Shown here in pieces: positions 35,745 through 47,934 of a stretch of DNA of 64,000 nt; position 1 is the first letter of the stretch, and the number at the start of each line of letters is the position of its first letter. Below the pieces are notes generated by a model that had not been told where the DNA came from, made no database searches, and saw nothing but the letters and a program-made list of their open reading frames with translations. The translations under genes and the position numbers were made by a program. Source of the DNA: Clusia tigrina (taxonomy: Eukaryota; Arthropoda; Insecta; Diptera; Clusiidae); contig OV050030.1 in NCBI GenBank assembly GCA_920105625.2, positions 253,053,889 through 253,117,888 of the forward strand. Reading direction: 5' to 3'.

Positions 35745-38700
35745 TATGACGCTCCAGTAAAAAGATACAAGCATTTGTATGTTGCAAACTTTGATAGGTG
35801 TAGGACGTACCGTATAGAAGTTAGGGCCATTTGAAGTTTTATCAGTGTTTGATTTGGGACTCAAGGGTAGCATAGCTTTGAGCGATAGCTTAAATTTACA
35901 AGACGCTCGAGTACTTTATTGTTACAAAATTTCAAGGTTTTATGACGCTCCTGTAAAAAGTTTCAAGCATTTGTATATTGCAAACTTTGATAGGTGTAGG
36001 ACATACCGTATATAAGTTAGGGCCATTTGAAGTTTTATCAGTGTTTGATTTGGGACTCAAGGGTAGCATAGCTTTGCGCGATAGCTTAAATTGACAAGAG
36101 GCTCGAGTACTTTATTGTAACAAAATTTCAAGGTTTTATGACGCTCCAGTAAAATGTTACAAGCATTTGTATGTTGCAAGCTTTCATAGTTGTAGGACGT
36201 ACCGTATAGAAGTTAGGGCCATTTGAAGTTTTATCAGTGTTTGATTTAAAGACTCAAGGGTAGCATAGCTTTGAGCGATGGCTTAAATTGACAAGCGGCT
36301 GGAGTACTTTATTGTTACAAAATTTCAAGGTTTTATGACGCTCCAGTAAAAAGTTACAAGCATTTGTATGTTGCAAACTTTGATAGGTGTAGGACGTACC
36401 ATATAGAAGTTAGGGCCATTTTAAGTTTTATCAGTGTTTGATTTGGGACTGAAGGGTAGCATAGCTTTGAGTAATAGCTTAAATTGACAAGAGGCTCGAG
36501 TACTTTATTGTTACAAAATTTCAAGATTTTATGACGCTCCAGTAAAAAGTTACAAGCATTTGCATGTTGCAAACTTTGATAGGTGTAGGACGTACCGTAT
36601 AGAAGTTAAGGCCATTTGAAGTGTTACCAGTGTTTGATTAGGGACTCAAGGGTAGCATAGCTTTGAGCGATAGCTTAAATTGGCAAGAGGCTCGAGTACT
36701 TTATTGTTACAAAATTTCAAGGTTTTATGACGCACCAGTAAAAAGTTACATGCATTTGTATGTTGCAAACTTTGATAGGTGTAGGACGTACCGTATAGAA
36801 GTTAGGGCTATTTGAAGTTTTATCAGTGTTTGATTTGGGACTCAAGGGTGGCATAGCTTTGAGCGATAGCTTAAATTTACAAGAGGCTCGAGTACTTTAT
36901 TGTTACAAATTTTCAAGGTTTTATGACGCTCCTGTAAAAAGTTACAAGCATTTGTATGTTGCAAACTTTGATAGGTGTAGGACATACCGTATAGAAGTTA
37001 GGGCCATTTGAAGTTTGATCAGTGTTTGATTTGGGACTCAAGAGTAGCATAGCTTTGAGCGATAGCTTAAATTGACAAGAGGCTCGAGTACTTTATTGTT
37101 ACAAAATTTATTATGACGCTCCAGTAAAAAGTTACAAGCATTTGTATGTTGCAAACTTTGATAGGTGTAGGACGTACCGTATAGAAGTTAGGGCCATTTG
37201 AAGTTTTATCAGTGTGTGATTTGGGACTCATGGGTAGCATAGCTTTGAGCGATAGTTTAAATTGACAAGAGACTCGAGTACTTTATTGTTACAAAATTTC
37301 AAGGCTTTATGACGCTCCAGTAAAAAGTTACATGCATTTGTATGTTGCAAACTTTGATAGTGTAGGACGTACCGTATAGAAGTTAGGGCCATTTGAAGTT
37401 TTATCAGTGTTTGATTTAAAGACTCAAGGGTAGCATAGCTTTGAGCGATGGCTTAAATTGACAAGCGGCTGGAGTACTTTATTGTTACAAAATTTCAAGG
37501 TTTTATGACGCTCCAGTAAAAAGTTACAAGCATTTGTATGTTGCAAACTTTGATAGGTGTAGGACGTACCATACAGAAGTTAGGGCCATTTTAAGTTTTA
37601 TCAGTGTTTGATTTGGGACTGAAGGGTAGCATAGCTTTAAGTAATAGCTTAAATTGACAAGAGGCTCGAGTACTTTATTGTTACAAAATTTCAAGATTTT
37701 ATGACGCTCCAGTAAAAAGTTACAAGCATTTGTATGTTGCAAACTTTGATAGGTGTAGGACGTACCGTATAGAAGTTAGGGCCATTTGAAGTGTTATCAG
37801 TGTTTGATTAGGGACTCAAGGGTAGCATAGCTTTGAGCGATAGCTTAAATTGGCAAGAGGCTCGAGTACTTTATTGTTACAAAATTTCAAGGTTTTATGA
37901 CGCACCAGTAAAAAGTTACATGCATTTGTATGTTGCAAACTTTGATAGGTGTAGGACGTACCGTATAGAAGTTAGGGCCATTTGAAGTTTTATCAGTGTT
38001 TGATTTGGGACTCAAGGGTAGCATAGCTTTGAGCGATAGCTTAAATTTACAAGAGGCTCGAGTACTTTATTGTTACAAAATTTCAAGGTTTTATGACGCT
38101 CCTGTAAAAAGCTTCAAGCATTTGTATATTGCAAACTTTGATAGGTGTAGGACATACCGTATATAAGTTAGGGCCATTTGAAGTTTTATCAGTGTTTGAT
38201 TTGGGACTCAAGGGTAGCATAGCTTTGCGCGATAGCTTAAATTGACAAGAGGCTCGAGTACTTTATTGTAACAAAATTTCAAGGTTTTATGACGCACCAG
38301 TAAAAAGTTACATGCATTTGTATGTTGCAAACTTTGATAGGTGTAGGACGTACCGTATAGAAGTTAGGGCCATTTGAAGTTTTATCAGTGTTTGATTTGG
38401 GACTCAAGGGTAGCATAGCTTTGAGCGATAGCTTAAATTTACAAGAGGCTCGAGTACTTTATTGTTACAAAATTTCAAGGTTTTATGACGCTCCTGTAAA
38501 AAGTTTCAAGCATTTGTATATTGCAAACTTTGATAGGTGTAGGACATACCGTATATAAGTTAGGGCCATTTGAAGTGTTATCAGTGTTTGATTAGGGACT
38601 CAAGGGTAGCATAGCTTTGAGCGATAGCTTAAATTGGCAAGAGGCTCGAGTACTTTATTGTTACAAAATTTATTATGACGCTCCAGTAAAAAGATACAAG

Positions 38701-39767
38701 CATTTGTATGTTGCAAACTTTGATAGGTGTAGGACGTACCGTATAGAAGTTAGGGCCATTTGAAGTTTTATCAGTGTTTGATTTGGGACTCAAGGGTAGC
38801 ATAGCTTTGAGCGATAGCTTAAATTTACAAGAGGCTCGAGTACTTTATTGTTACAAAATTTCAAGGTTTTATGACGCTCCTGTAAAAAGTTACATGCATT
38901 TGTATGTTGCAAACTTTGATAGTGTAGGACATACCGTATATAAGTTAGGGCCATTTGAAGTTTTATCAGTGTTTGATTTGGGACTCAAGGGTAGCATAGC
39001 TTTGCGCGATAGCTTAAATTGACAAGAGGCTCGAGTACTTTATTGTAACAAAATTTCAAGGTTTTATGACGCTCCAGTAAAATGTTACAAGCATTTGTAT
39101 GTTGCAAACTTTCATAGTTGTAGGACGTACCGTATAGCAGTTTGGGCCATTTGAAGTTTTATCAGTGTTTGATTTAAAGACTCAAGGGTAGCATAGCTTT
39201 GAGCGATGGCTTAAATTGACAAGCGGCTGGAGTACTCTATTGTTACAAAATTTCAAGGTTTTATGACGCTCCAGTAAAAAGTTACAAGCATTTGTATGTT
39301 ACAAACTTTGATAGGTGTAGGACGTACCATATAGAAGTTAGGGCCATTTTAAGTTTTATCAGTGTTTGATTTGGGACTGAAGGGTAGCATAGCTTTGAGT
39401 AATAGCTTAAATTGACAAGAGGCTCGAGTACTTTATTGTTACAAAATTTATTATGACGCTCCAGTAAAAAGTTACAAGCATTTGTATGTTGCAAACTTTG
39501 ATAGGTGTAGGACGTACCGTATAGAAGTTAGGGCCATTTGAAGTTTTATCAGTGTGTGATTTGGGACTCAAGGGTAGCATAGCTTTGAGCGATAGTTTAA
39601 ATTGACAAGAGGCTCGAGTACTTTATTGTTACAAAATTTCAAGGCTTTATGACGCTCCAGTAAAAAGTTACATGCATTTGTATGTTGCAAACTTTGATAG
39701 TGTAGGACGTACCGTATAGAAGTTAGGGCTATTTGAAGTTTTATCAGTGTTTGATTTGGGACTCAAG

Positions 39768-40634
39768 GGTAGCATAGCTTTGAGCGATAGCTTAAATTTA
39801 CAAGAGGCTCGAGTACTTTATTGTTACAAAATTTCAAGGTTTTATGACGCTCCAGTAAAAAGTTACAAGCATTTGTATGTTGCAAACTTTGATAGGTGTA
39901 GGACGTACCGTATAGAAGTTAGGGCCATTTGAAGTTTTATCAGTGTTTGATTTGGGACTAAAGAGTAGCATAGCTTTGATCGATAGATTAAATTGACAAG
40001 AGGCTCGAGTACTTTATTGCTACAAAATTTCAAGGTCTTATGACGCTCCAGTAAAAAGTTACAAGCATTTGTATGTTGCAAACTTTGATAGGTGTAGGAC
40101 GTACCGTATAGAAGTTAGGGCCATTTGAAGTTTTATCAGTGTTTGATTAGGGACTAAAGGGTAGCATAGCTTTGAGCGATAGCTTAAATTTACAAGAGGC
40201 TCGAGTACTTTATTGTCACAAAATTTCAAGGTTTTATGACGCTCCAGTAAAAAGTTACAAGCATTTGTATGTTGCAAACTTTGATAGGTGTAGGACATAC
40301 CGTATAGAAGTTAGGGCCATTTGAAGTTTTATCAGTGTTTGATTTGGGACACAAGGGTAGCATAGCTTTGAGCGATAACTTAAATTGACAAGAGGCTCGA
40401 GTACTTTATTGTTACAAAATTTCATGGTTTTATAACGCTCCAGTAAAAAGTTACAAGCATTAGTATGTTGCAAACTTTGATAGGTGTAGGACGTACTGTA
40501 TAGAAGTTAGGGCCATTTGAAGTTTTATCAGTGTTTGATTTGGGACTCAAGGGTAGCATAACTTTGAGCGATAGCTTAAATTGACAAGAGGCTCGAGTAC
40601 TTTATTGTTACAAAGTTTCAAGGTTTTATGACGC
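39768..40634. repeat. Transition monomers
   Basis: Four to five monomers between the large duplication and the next W block: GGGACTAAAGAGTAGC with TTGATCGATAG, TTAGGGACTAAAGG, GGGACACAAGGG with GATAACTT, then the CATTAGTATG and AGCATAACTTTG monomers also seen at 22.1 and 24.65 kb. No unique sequence. Confidence 0.6.
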
Positions 40635-41890
40635 TCCAGTAAAAAGTTTCAAGCATATGTATATTGCAAACTTTGATAGGTGTAGGACATACCGTATATA
40701 AGTTAGGGCCATTTGAAGTTTTATCAGTGTTTGATTTGGGACTCAAGGGTAGCATAGCTTTGCGCGATAGCTTAAATTGACAAGAGGCTCGAGTACTTTA
40801 TTGTAACAAAATTTCAAAGTTTTATGACGCTCCAGTAAAATGTTACAAGCATTTGTATGTTGCAAACTTTCATAGTTGTAGGACGTTCCGTATAGAAGTT
40901 AGGGCCATTTGAAGTTTTATCAGTGTTTGATTTAAAGACTCAAGGGTAGCATAGCTTTGAGCGATGGCTTAAATTGACAAGCGGCTGGAGTACTTTATTG
41001 TTACAAAATTTCAAGGTTTTATGACGCTCCAGTAAAAAGTTACAAGCATTTGTATGTTGCAAACTTTGATAGGTGTAGGACCTACCATATAGAAGTTAGG
41101 GCCATTTTAAGTTTTATCAGTGTTTGATTTGGGACTGAAGGGTAGCATAGCTTTGAGTAATAGCTTAAATTGACAAGAGGCTCGAGTACTTTATTGTTAC
41201 AAAATTTCAAGATTTTATGACGCTCCAGTAAAAAGTTACAAGCATTTGTATGTTGCAAACTTTGATAGGTGTAGGACGTACCGTATAGAAGTTAGGGCCA
41301 TTTGAAGTGTTATCAGTGTTTGATTAGGGACTCAAGGGTAGCATAGCTTTGAGCGATAGCTTAAATTGGCAAGAGGCTCGAGTACTTTATTGTTACAAAA
41401 TTTCAAGGTTTTATGACGCACCAGTAAAAAGTTACATGCATTTGTATGTTGCAAACTTTGATAGGTGTAGGACGTACCGTATAGAAGTTAGGGCTATTTG
41501 AAGTTTTATCAGTGTTTGATTTGGGACTCAAGGGTAGCATAGCTTTGAGCGATAGTTTAAATTTACAAGAGGCTCGAGTACTTTATTGTTACAAATTTTC
41601 AAGGTTTTATGACGCTCCTGTAAAAAGTTACAAGCATTTGTATGTTGCAAACTTTGATAGGTGTAGGACATACCGTATAGAAGTTAGGGCCATTTGAAGT
41701 TTGATCAGTGTTTGATTTGGGACTCAAGAGTAGCATAGCTTTGAGCGATAGCTTAAATTGACAAGAGGCTCGAGTGCTTTATTGTTACAAAATTTATTAT
41801 GACGCTCCAGTAAAAAGTTACAAGCATTTGTATGTTGCAAACTTTGATAGGTGTAGGACGTATCGTATAGAAGTTAGGGCCATTTGAAGT
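40635..41890. repeat. Fourth copy of the W-U block
   Basis: It aligns with 26972-28227 at shift 13663: CCGTATATAAG, GCTTTGCGCGATAGC, TTGTAACAAAA, CTTTCATAGTTGTAGG, U, GGACTGAAGGG, AATTGGCAAG, AAAATTTATTATGACGC. It has extra private changes (GCATATGTATATT, GGACGTTCCG, GGACCTACC, GAGTGCTTT), so it is older than the 19-40 kb duplicates. Confidence 0.7.
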
Positions 41891-44800
41891 TTTATCAGTG
41901 TTTGATTTGGGACTCAAGGGTAGCATAGCTTTGAGCGATAGTTTAAATTTACAAGAGGCTCGAGTACTTTATTGTTACAAAATTTCAAGGTTTTATGACG
42001 CTCCTGTAAAAAGTTTCAAGCATTTGTATATTGCAAACTTTGATAGGTGTAGGACATACCGTATAGAAGTTAGGGCCATTTGAAGTTTTATCAGTGTTTG
42101 ATTTGGGACTCAAGGGTAGCATAGCTTTGAGCGATAACTTAAATTGACAAGAGGCTCGAGTACTTTATTGTTACAAAATTTCAACGTTTTATAACGCTCC
42201 AGTAAAAAGTTACAAGCCTTAGTATGTTGCAAACTTTGATAGGTGTAGGACGTACTGTATAGAAGTTAAAGCCATTTGAAGTTTTATCAGTGTTTGATTT
42301 GGGACTCAAGGGTAGCATAACTTGAGCGATATCTTACATTGACAAGAGACTCGAGTACTTTATTCTTACAAAATTTCAAGGTTTTATGACGCTCCAGTAA
42401 AAAGTTACAAGCATTTGTATGTTGCAAACTTTGATAGGTGTAGGACGTACCATATAGAAGTTAGTACCATTTGAAGTTTTATCAATGTTTGATTTGGGAC
42501 TCAAGGGTAGCATAGCTTTGAGCGATAGCTTAAATTGACAAGAGGCTCGAGTACTTTATTGTTACAAAATTTCAAGGTTTTATGACGCTCCAGTAAAAAG
42601 TTACAAGCATTTGTATATTGCAAGCTTTGATAGGTGTAGGCCGTACCGTATAGAAGTTAGGGCCATTTGAAGTGTTATCAGTGTTTGATTTGGGACTCAA
42701 GGGTAGCATAGCTTTGAGCGATAGCTTAAATTGACAAGAGGCTCGAGTACTTTATTGTTACAAAACTTCAAGGTTTTATGACGCTCCAGTAAAAAGTTAC
42801 AAGCATTTGTATGTTGCAAACTTTGGTAGGTGTAGGACGTACCGTATAGAAGTTAGGGCCATTTGAAGTTTTATCAGTGTTTGATTTGGGACTCAAGGGT
42901 AACATAGCTTTGAGCGATAGCTTAAATTGACAAGAGGCTCGAGTACTTTATTGTTACAAAATTTCAAGGTTTTATGACGCTCCAGTAAAAAGTTACAAGC
43001 ATTTGTATGTTGCAAACTTTGATAGGTGTAGGACGTACCGTATAGAAGTTAGGGCCATTTGAAGTTTTGTCCGTGTTTGATTTGGGTCTCAAGGATAACA
43101 TAGCTTTGAGCGATAGCTTAAATTGACAAGAGGCTCGAGTACTTTATTGTTACAAAATTTCAAGGTTTTATGACGCTCCAGTAAAAAGTTACAAGCATTT
43201 GTATGTTGCAAACTTTGATAGCTGTAGGACGTACCATATAGAAATTAGGCCCATTTGAAGTTTTATCAGTGTTTGATTTGGGACTCAAGGGTAGCATAGC
43301 TTTGAGCGATAGTTTAAATCGAGAAGAGGCTTGAGTACTTAATTGTTACAAAATTTCAAGGTTTTATGACGCTCCAGTAAAAAGTTACAAGCATTTGTAT
43401 GTTGCAAACTTTGATAGGTGTAGGACGTACCGCATAGAAGTTAGGGGCATTTGAAGTTTTATCAGTGTTTGATTTGGGACTCAAGGGTTGCATAGCTTTG
43501 AGCGATAGCTTAAATTGACAAGAGGCTCAAGTACTTTATTGTTACAAAATTTCAAGGTTTTATGACGCTCCAGTAAAAAGTTACAAGCATTTGTATGTTG
43601 CAAACTTTGAGAGATGTTGGACGTACCGTATAGAGTTAGGGCCATTTGAAGTTTTATCAGTGTTTGATTTGGGACTCAAGGGTAGCATAGCTTTGAGCGA
43701 TAGCTTAAATTGACAAGAAGCTCGAGTACTTTATTGTTACAAAATTTCAAGGTGTTATGACGCTCCAGTAAAAAGTTACAAGCATTTGTATGTTGCAAAC
43801 TTTGATAGGTGTAGGACGTACCGTATAGAAGTTAGGGCCATTTGAAGTTTTATCAGTGTTTGATTTGGGACTCAAGGGTAGCATAGCTTTGAGCGATAGC
43901 TTAAATTAAAAAGAGGCTCGAGTACTTTATTGTTACAAAACTTCAAGGTTTTATGACGCTCCAGTAAAAAGTTACAAGCATTTGTATGTTGCAAACTTTG
44001 GTAGGTGTAGGACGTACCGTATAGAAGTTAGGGCGATTTGAAGTTTTATCAGTGTTTGATTTGGGACTCAAGGGTAACATAGCTTTGAGCGATAACTTAA
44101 ATTGACAAGAGGCTCGAGTACTTTATTGTTACAAAATTTCAAGGTTTTATGACGCTCGAGTAAAAAGTTACAAGCATTTGTATGTTGCAAACTTTGATAG
44201 GTGTAGGACGTACCGTATATAAGTTAGGGCCATTTGAAGTTTTATCAGTGTTTGATTTGGGACTCAACGGTAGCATAGCTTTGAGCGATAGTTTAAATTG
44301 AGAAGAGGCTCGAGTACTTTATTGTTACAAAATTTCAAGGTTTTATGACGCTCCAGTAAAAAGTTACAAGCATTTGTATGTTGCAAACTTTGATAGGTGT
44401 AGGACGTACCGTATAGAAGTTAGGGCCATTTGAAGTTTTATCAGTGTTTGATTTGGGACTCAAGTGTAGCATAACTTTGAGCGATAGCTTAAATTGACAA
44501 GAGGCTCGAGTACTTTATTGTTACAAAGTTTCAAGGTTTTATGACGCTCCAGTAAAAAGTTTCAAGCATTTGTATATTGCAAACTTTGATAGGTGTAGGA
44601 CATACCGTATATAAGTTAGGGCCATTTGAAGTTTTATCAGTGTTTGATTTGGGACTCAAGGGTAGCATAGCTTTGCGCGATAGCTTAAATTGACAAGAGG
44701 CTCGAGTACTTTATTGTAACAAAATTTCAAAGTTTTTTGACGCTCCAGTAAAATGTTACAAGCATTTGTATGTTGCAAACTTTCATAGTTGTAGGACGTT

Positions 44801-44896
44801 CCGTATAGAAGTTAGGGCCATTTGAAGTTTTATCAGTGTTTGATTTAAAGACTCAAGGGTAGCATAGCTTTGAGCGATAGCTTAAATTAAAAAGAG
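41572..44896. repeat. 17-mer HOR domain C, copy 1
   Basis: Positions 41572-44216 match 44897-47541 at shift 3325 (17 monomers minus 7). Markers: ACAAATTTTC, AAAATTTATTATG, ATTTGTATATTGC, AAGCCTTAGTATG, AGCATAACTTGAGCG (1-bp loss), GAGACTCGAG, GTTAGTACC, GGGTCTCAAGGATAAC, ACCGCATAG with GGGGCATTT, GGGTTGCATAG, GAGATGTTGG with TAGAGTTAGG, and AATTAAAAAG. Positions 44217-44896 hold a W-type run (CCGTATATAAG, GCGCGATAGC, GGACGTTCCG, TTTAAAGACTC) joined to AATTAAAAAG. Confidence 0.82.
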
Positions 44897-47541
44897 GCTC
44901 GAGTACTTTATTGTTACAAATTTTCAAGGTTTTATGACGCTCCTGTAAAAAGTTACAAGCATTTGTATGTTGCAAACTTTGATAGGTGTAGGACATACCG
45001 TATAGAAGTTAGGGCCATTTGAAGTTTGATCAGTGTTTGATTTGGGACTCAAGAGTAGCATAGCTTTGAGCGATAGCTTAAATTGACAAGAGGCTCGAGT
45101 ACTTTATTGTTACAAAATTTATTATGACGCTCCAGTAAAAAGTTACAAGCATTTGTATGTTGCAAACTTTGATAGGTGTAGGACGTATCGTATAGAAGTT
45201 AGGGCCATTTGAAGTTTTATCAGTGTTTGATTTGGGACTCAAGGGTAGCATAGCTTTGAGCGATAGTTTAAATTTACAAGAGGCTCGAGTACTTTATTGT
45301 TACAAAATTTCAAGGTTTTATGACGCTCCTGTAAAAAGTTTCAAGCATTTGTATATTGCAAACTTTGATAGGTGTAGGACATACCGTATAGAAGTTAGGG
45401 CCATTTGAAGTTTTATCAGTGTTTGATTTGGGACTCAAGGGTAGCATAGCTTTGAGCGATAACTTAAATTGACAAGAGGCTCGAGTACTTTATTGTTACA
45501 AAATTTCAACGTTTTATAACGCTCCAGTAAAAAGTTACAAGCCTTAGTATGTTGCAAACTTTGATAGGTGTAGGACGTACTGTATAGAAGTTAAAGCCAT
45601 TTGAAGTTTTATCAGTGTTTGATTTGGGACTCAAGGGTAGCATAACTTGAGCGATATCTTACATTGACAAGAGACTCGAGTACTTTATTCTTACAAAATT
45701 TCAAGGTTTTATGACGCTCCAGTAAAAAGTTACAAGCATTGGTATGTTGCAAACTTTGATAGGTGTAGGACGTACCATATAGAAGTTAGTACCATTTGAA
45801 GTTTTATCAATGTTTGATTTGGGACTCAAGGGTAGCATAGCTTTGAGCGATAGCTTAAATTGACAAGAGGCTCGAGTACTTTATTGTTACAAAATTTCAA
45901 GGTTTTATGACGCTCCAGTAAAAAGTTACAAGCATTTGTATGTTGCAAGCTTTGATAGGTGTAGGCCGTACCATATAGAAGTTAGGGCCATTTGAATTGT
46001 TATCAGTGTTTGATTTGGGACTCAAGGGTAGCATAGCTTTGAACGATAGCTTAAATTGACAAGAGGCTCGAGTACTTTATTGTTACAAAACTTCAAGGTT
46101 TTATGACGCTCCAGTAAAAAGTTACAAGCATTTGTATGTTGCAAACTTTGGTAGGTGTAGGACGTACCGTATAGAAGTTAGGGCCATTTGAAGTTTTATC
46201 AGTGTTTGATTTGGGACTCAAGGGTAACATAGCTTTGAGCGATAGCTTAAATTGACAAGAGGCTCGAGTACTTTATTGTTACAAAATTTCAAGGTTTTAT
46301 GACGCTCCAGTAAAAAGTTACAAGCATTTGTATGTTGCAAACTTTGATAGGTGTAGGACGTACCGTATAGAAGTTAGGGTCATTTGAAGTTTTGTCCGTG
46401 TTTGATTTGGGTCTCAAGGATAACATAGCTTTGAGCGATAGCTTAAATTGACAAGAGGCTCGAGTACTTTATTGTTACAAAATTTCAAGGTTTTATGACG
46501 CTCCAGTAAAAAGTTACAAGCATTTGTATGTTGCAAACTTTGATAGCTGTAGGACGTACCATATAGAAATTAGGCCCATTTGAAGTTTTATCAGTGTTTG
46601 ATTTGGGACTCAAGGGTAGCATAGCTTTGAGCGATAGTTTAAATTGAGAAGAGGCTCGAGTACTTTATTGTTACAAAATTTCAAGGTTTTATGACGCTCC
46701 AGTAAAAAGTTACAAGCATTTGTATGTTGCAAACTTTGATAGGTGTAGGACGTACCGCATAGAAGTTAGGGGCATTTGAAGTTTTATCAGTGTTTGATTT
46801 GGGACTCAAGGGTTGCATAGCTTTGAGCGATAGCTTAAATTGACAAGAGGCTCAAGTACTTTATTGTTACAAAATTTCAAGGTTTTATGACGCTCCAGTA
46901 AAAAGTTACAAGCATTTGTATGTTGCAAACTTTGAGATATGTTGGACGTACCGTATAGAGTTAGGGCCATTTGAAGTTTTATCAGTGTTTGATTTGGGAC
47001 TCAAGGGTAGCATAGCTTTGAGCGATAGCTTAAATTGACAAGAAGCTCGAGTACTTTATTGTTACAAAATTTCAAGGTGTTATGACGCTCCAGTAAAAAG
47101 TTACAAGCATTTGTATGTTGCAAACTTTGATAGGTGTAGGACGTACCGTATAGAAGTTAGGGCCATTTGAAGTTTTATCAGTGTTTGATTTGGGACTCAA
47201 GGGTAGCATAGCTTTGAGCGATAGCTTAAATTAAAAAGAGGCTCGAGTACTTTATTGTTACAAAACTTCAAGGTTTTATGACGCTCCAGTAAAAAGTTAC
47301 AAGCATTTGTATGTTGCAAACTTTGGTAGGTGTAGGACGTACCGTATAGAAGTTAGGGCGATTTGAAGTTTTATCAGTGTTTGATTTGGGACTCAAGGGT
47401 AACATAGCTTTGAGCGATAGCTTAAATTGACAAGAGGCTCGAGTACTTTATTGTTACAAAATTTCAAGGTTTTATGACGCTCGAGTAAAAAGTTACAAGC
47501 ATTTGTATGTTGCAAACTTTGATAGGTGTAGGACGTACCGT
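44897..47541. repeat. 17-mer HOR domain C, copy 2
   Basis: Second copy at shift 3325. Differences from copy 1 are more frequent than in the 19-40 kb duplicates, for example CATTGGTATG near 45740, GAATTGTTATC near 45995, GGTCATTT near 46379, and GAGATATGTTGG near 46935. It ends where copy 1 has CCGTATATAAG and copy 2 CCGTATAGAAG. Confidence 0.82.
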
Positions 47542-47934
47542 ATAGAAGTTAGGGCCATTTGAAGTTTTGTCAGTGTTTGATTTGGGACTCAAGGGTAGCA
47601 TAGCTTTGAACGAGATCTTAAATTGACAAGAGGCTCGAGTACTTTATTGTTACAAAATTTCAAGGTTTTATAACACTCCAGTAAAAAGTTACAAGCCTTA
47701 GTATGTTGCACTTTGATAGGTGTAGGACGTACTGTATAGAAGTTAAAGCCATTTGAAGTTTTATCAGTGTTTGATTTGGGACTCAAGGGTAGCATAACTT
47801 TGAGCGATATCTTACATTGACAAGACACTCGAGTACTTTATTCTTACAAAATTTCAAGGTTTTATGACGCTCCAGCAAAAAGTTACAAGCATTTGTATGT
47901 TGCAAACTTAGATAGGTGTAGGACGTACCGTATA
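46370..47934. repeat. 8-mer HOR, copy 1 (1565 bp)
   Basis: GTCCGTGTTTGATTTGGGTC (46396 region) starts an eight-monomer unit that recurs at 47961, shift 1565. The markers ACCGCATAG, GGGTTGCATAG, GTTGGACG, AATTAAAAAG, TTTGAACGAGATCTTAA (BglII site at 47613) and GCCTTAGTATG follow in order. This copy has a 2-bp deletion, GTTGCACTTTG at about 47707, so the later shift is 1567. Confidence 0.8.

Larger units (their letters stand above)
30766..39767. repeat. Large recent duplication, copy 2 (~9.0 kb)
   Basis: Second copy of 19252-30790 with one Q unit less: 9002 bp + 2537 bp = 11539 bp, the length of copy 1. The two copies overlap by 25 bp (30766-30790), a junction that matches both sides, as expected of homologous exchange. 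The cassette order (S-T-U at 31154 and 34475), the W block and the dimer are all conserved. Private differences include ACCGTTTAG at 35423 and AAAGCTTC at 38108. Confidence 0.88.
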
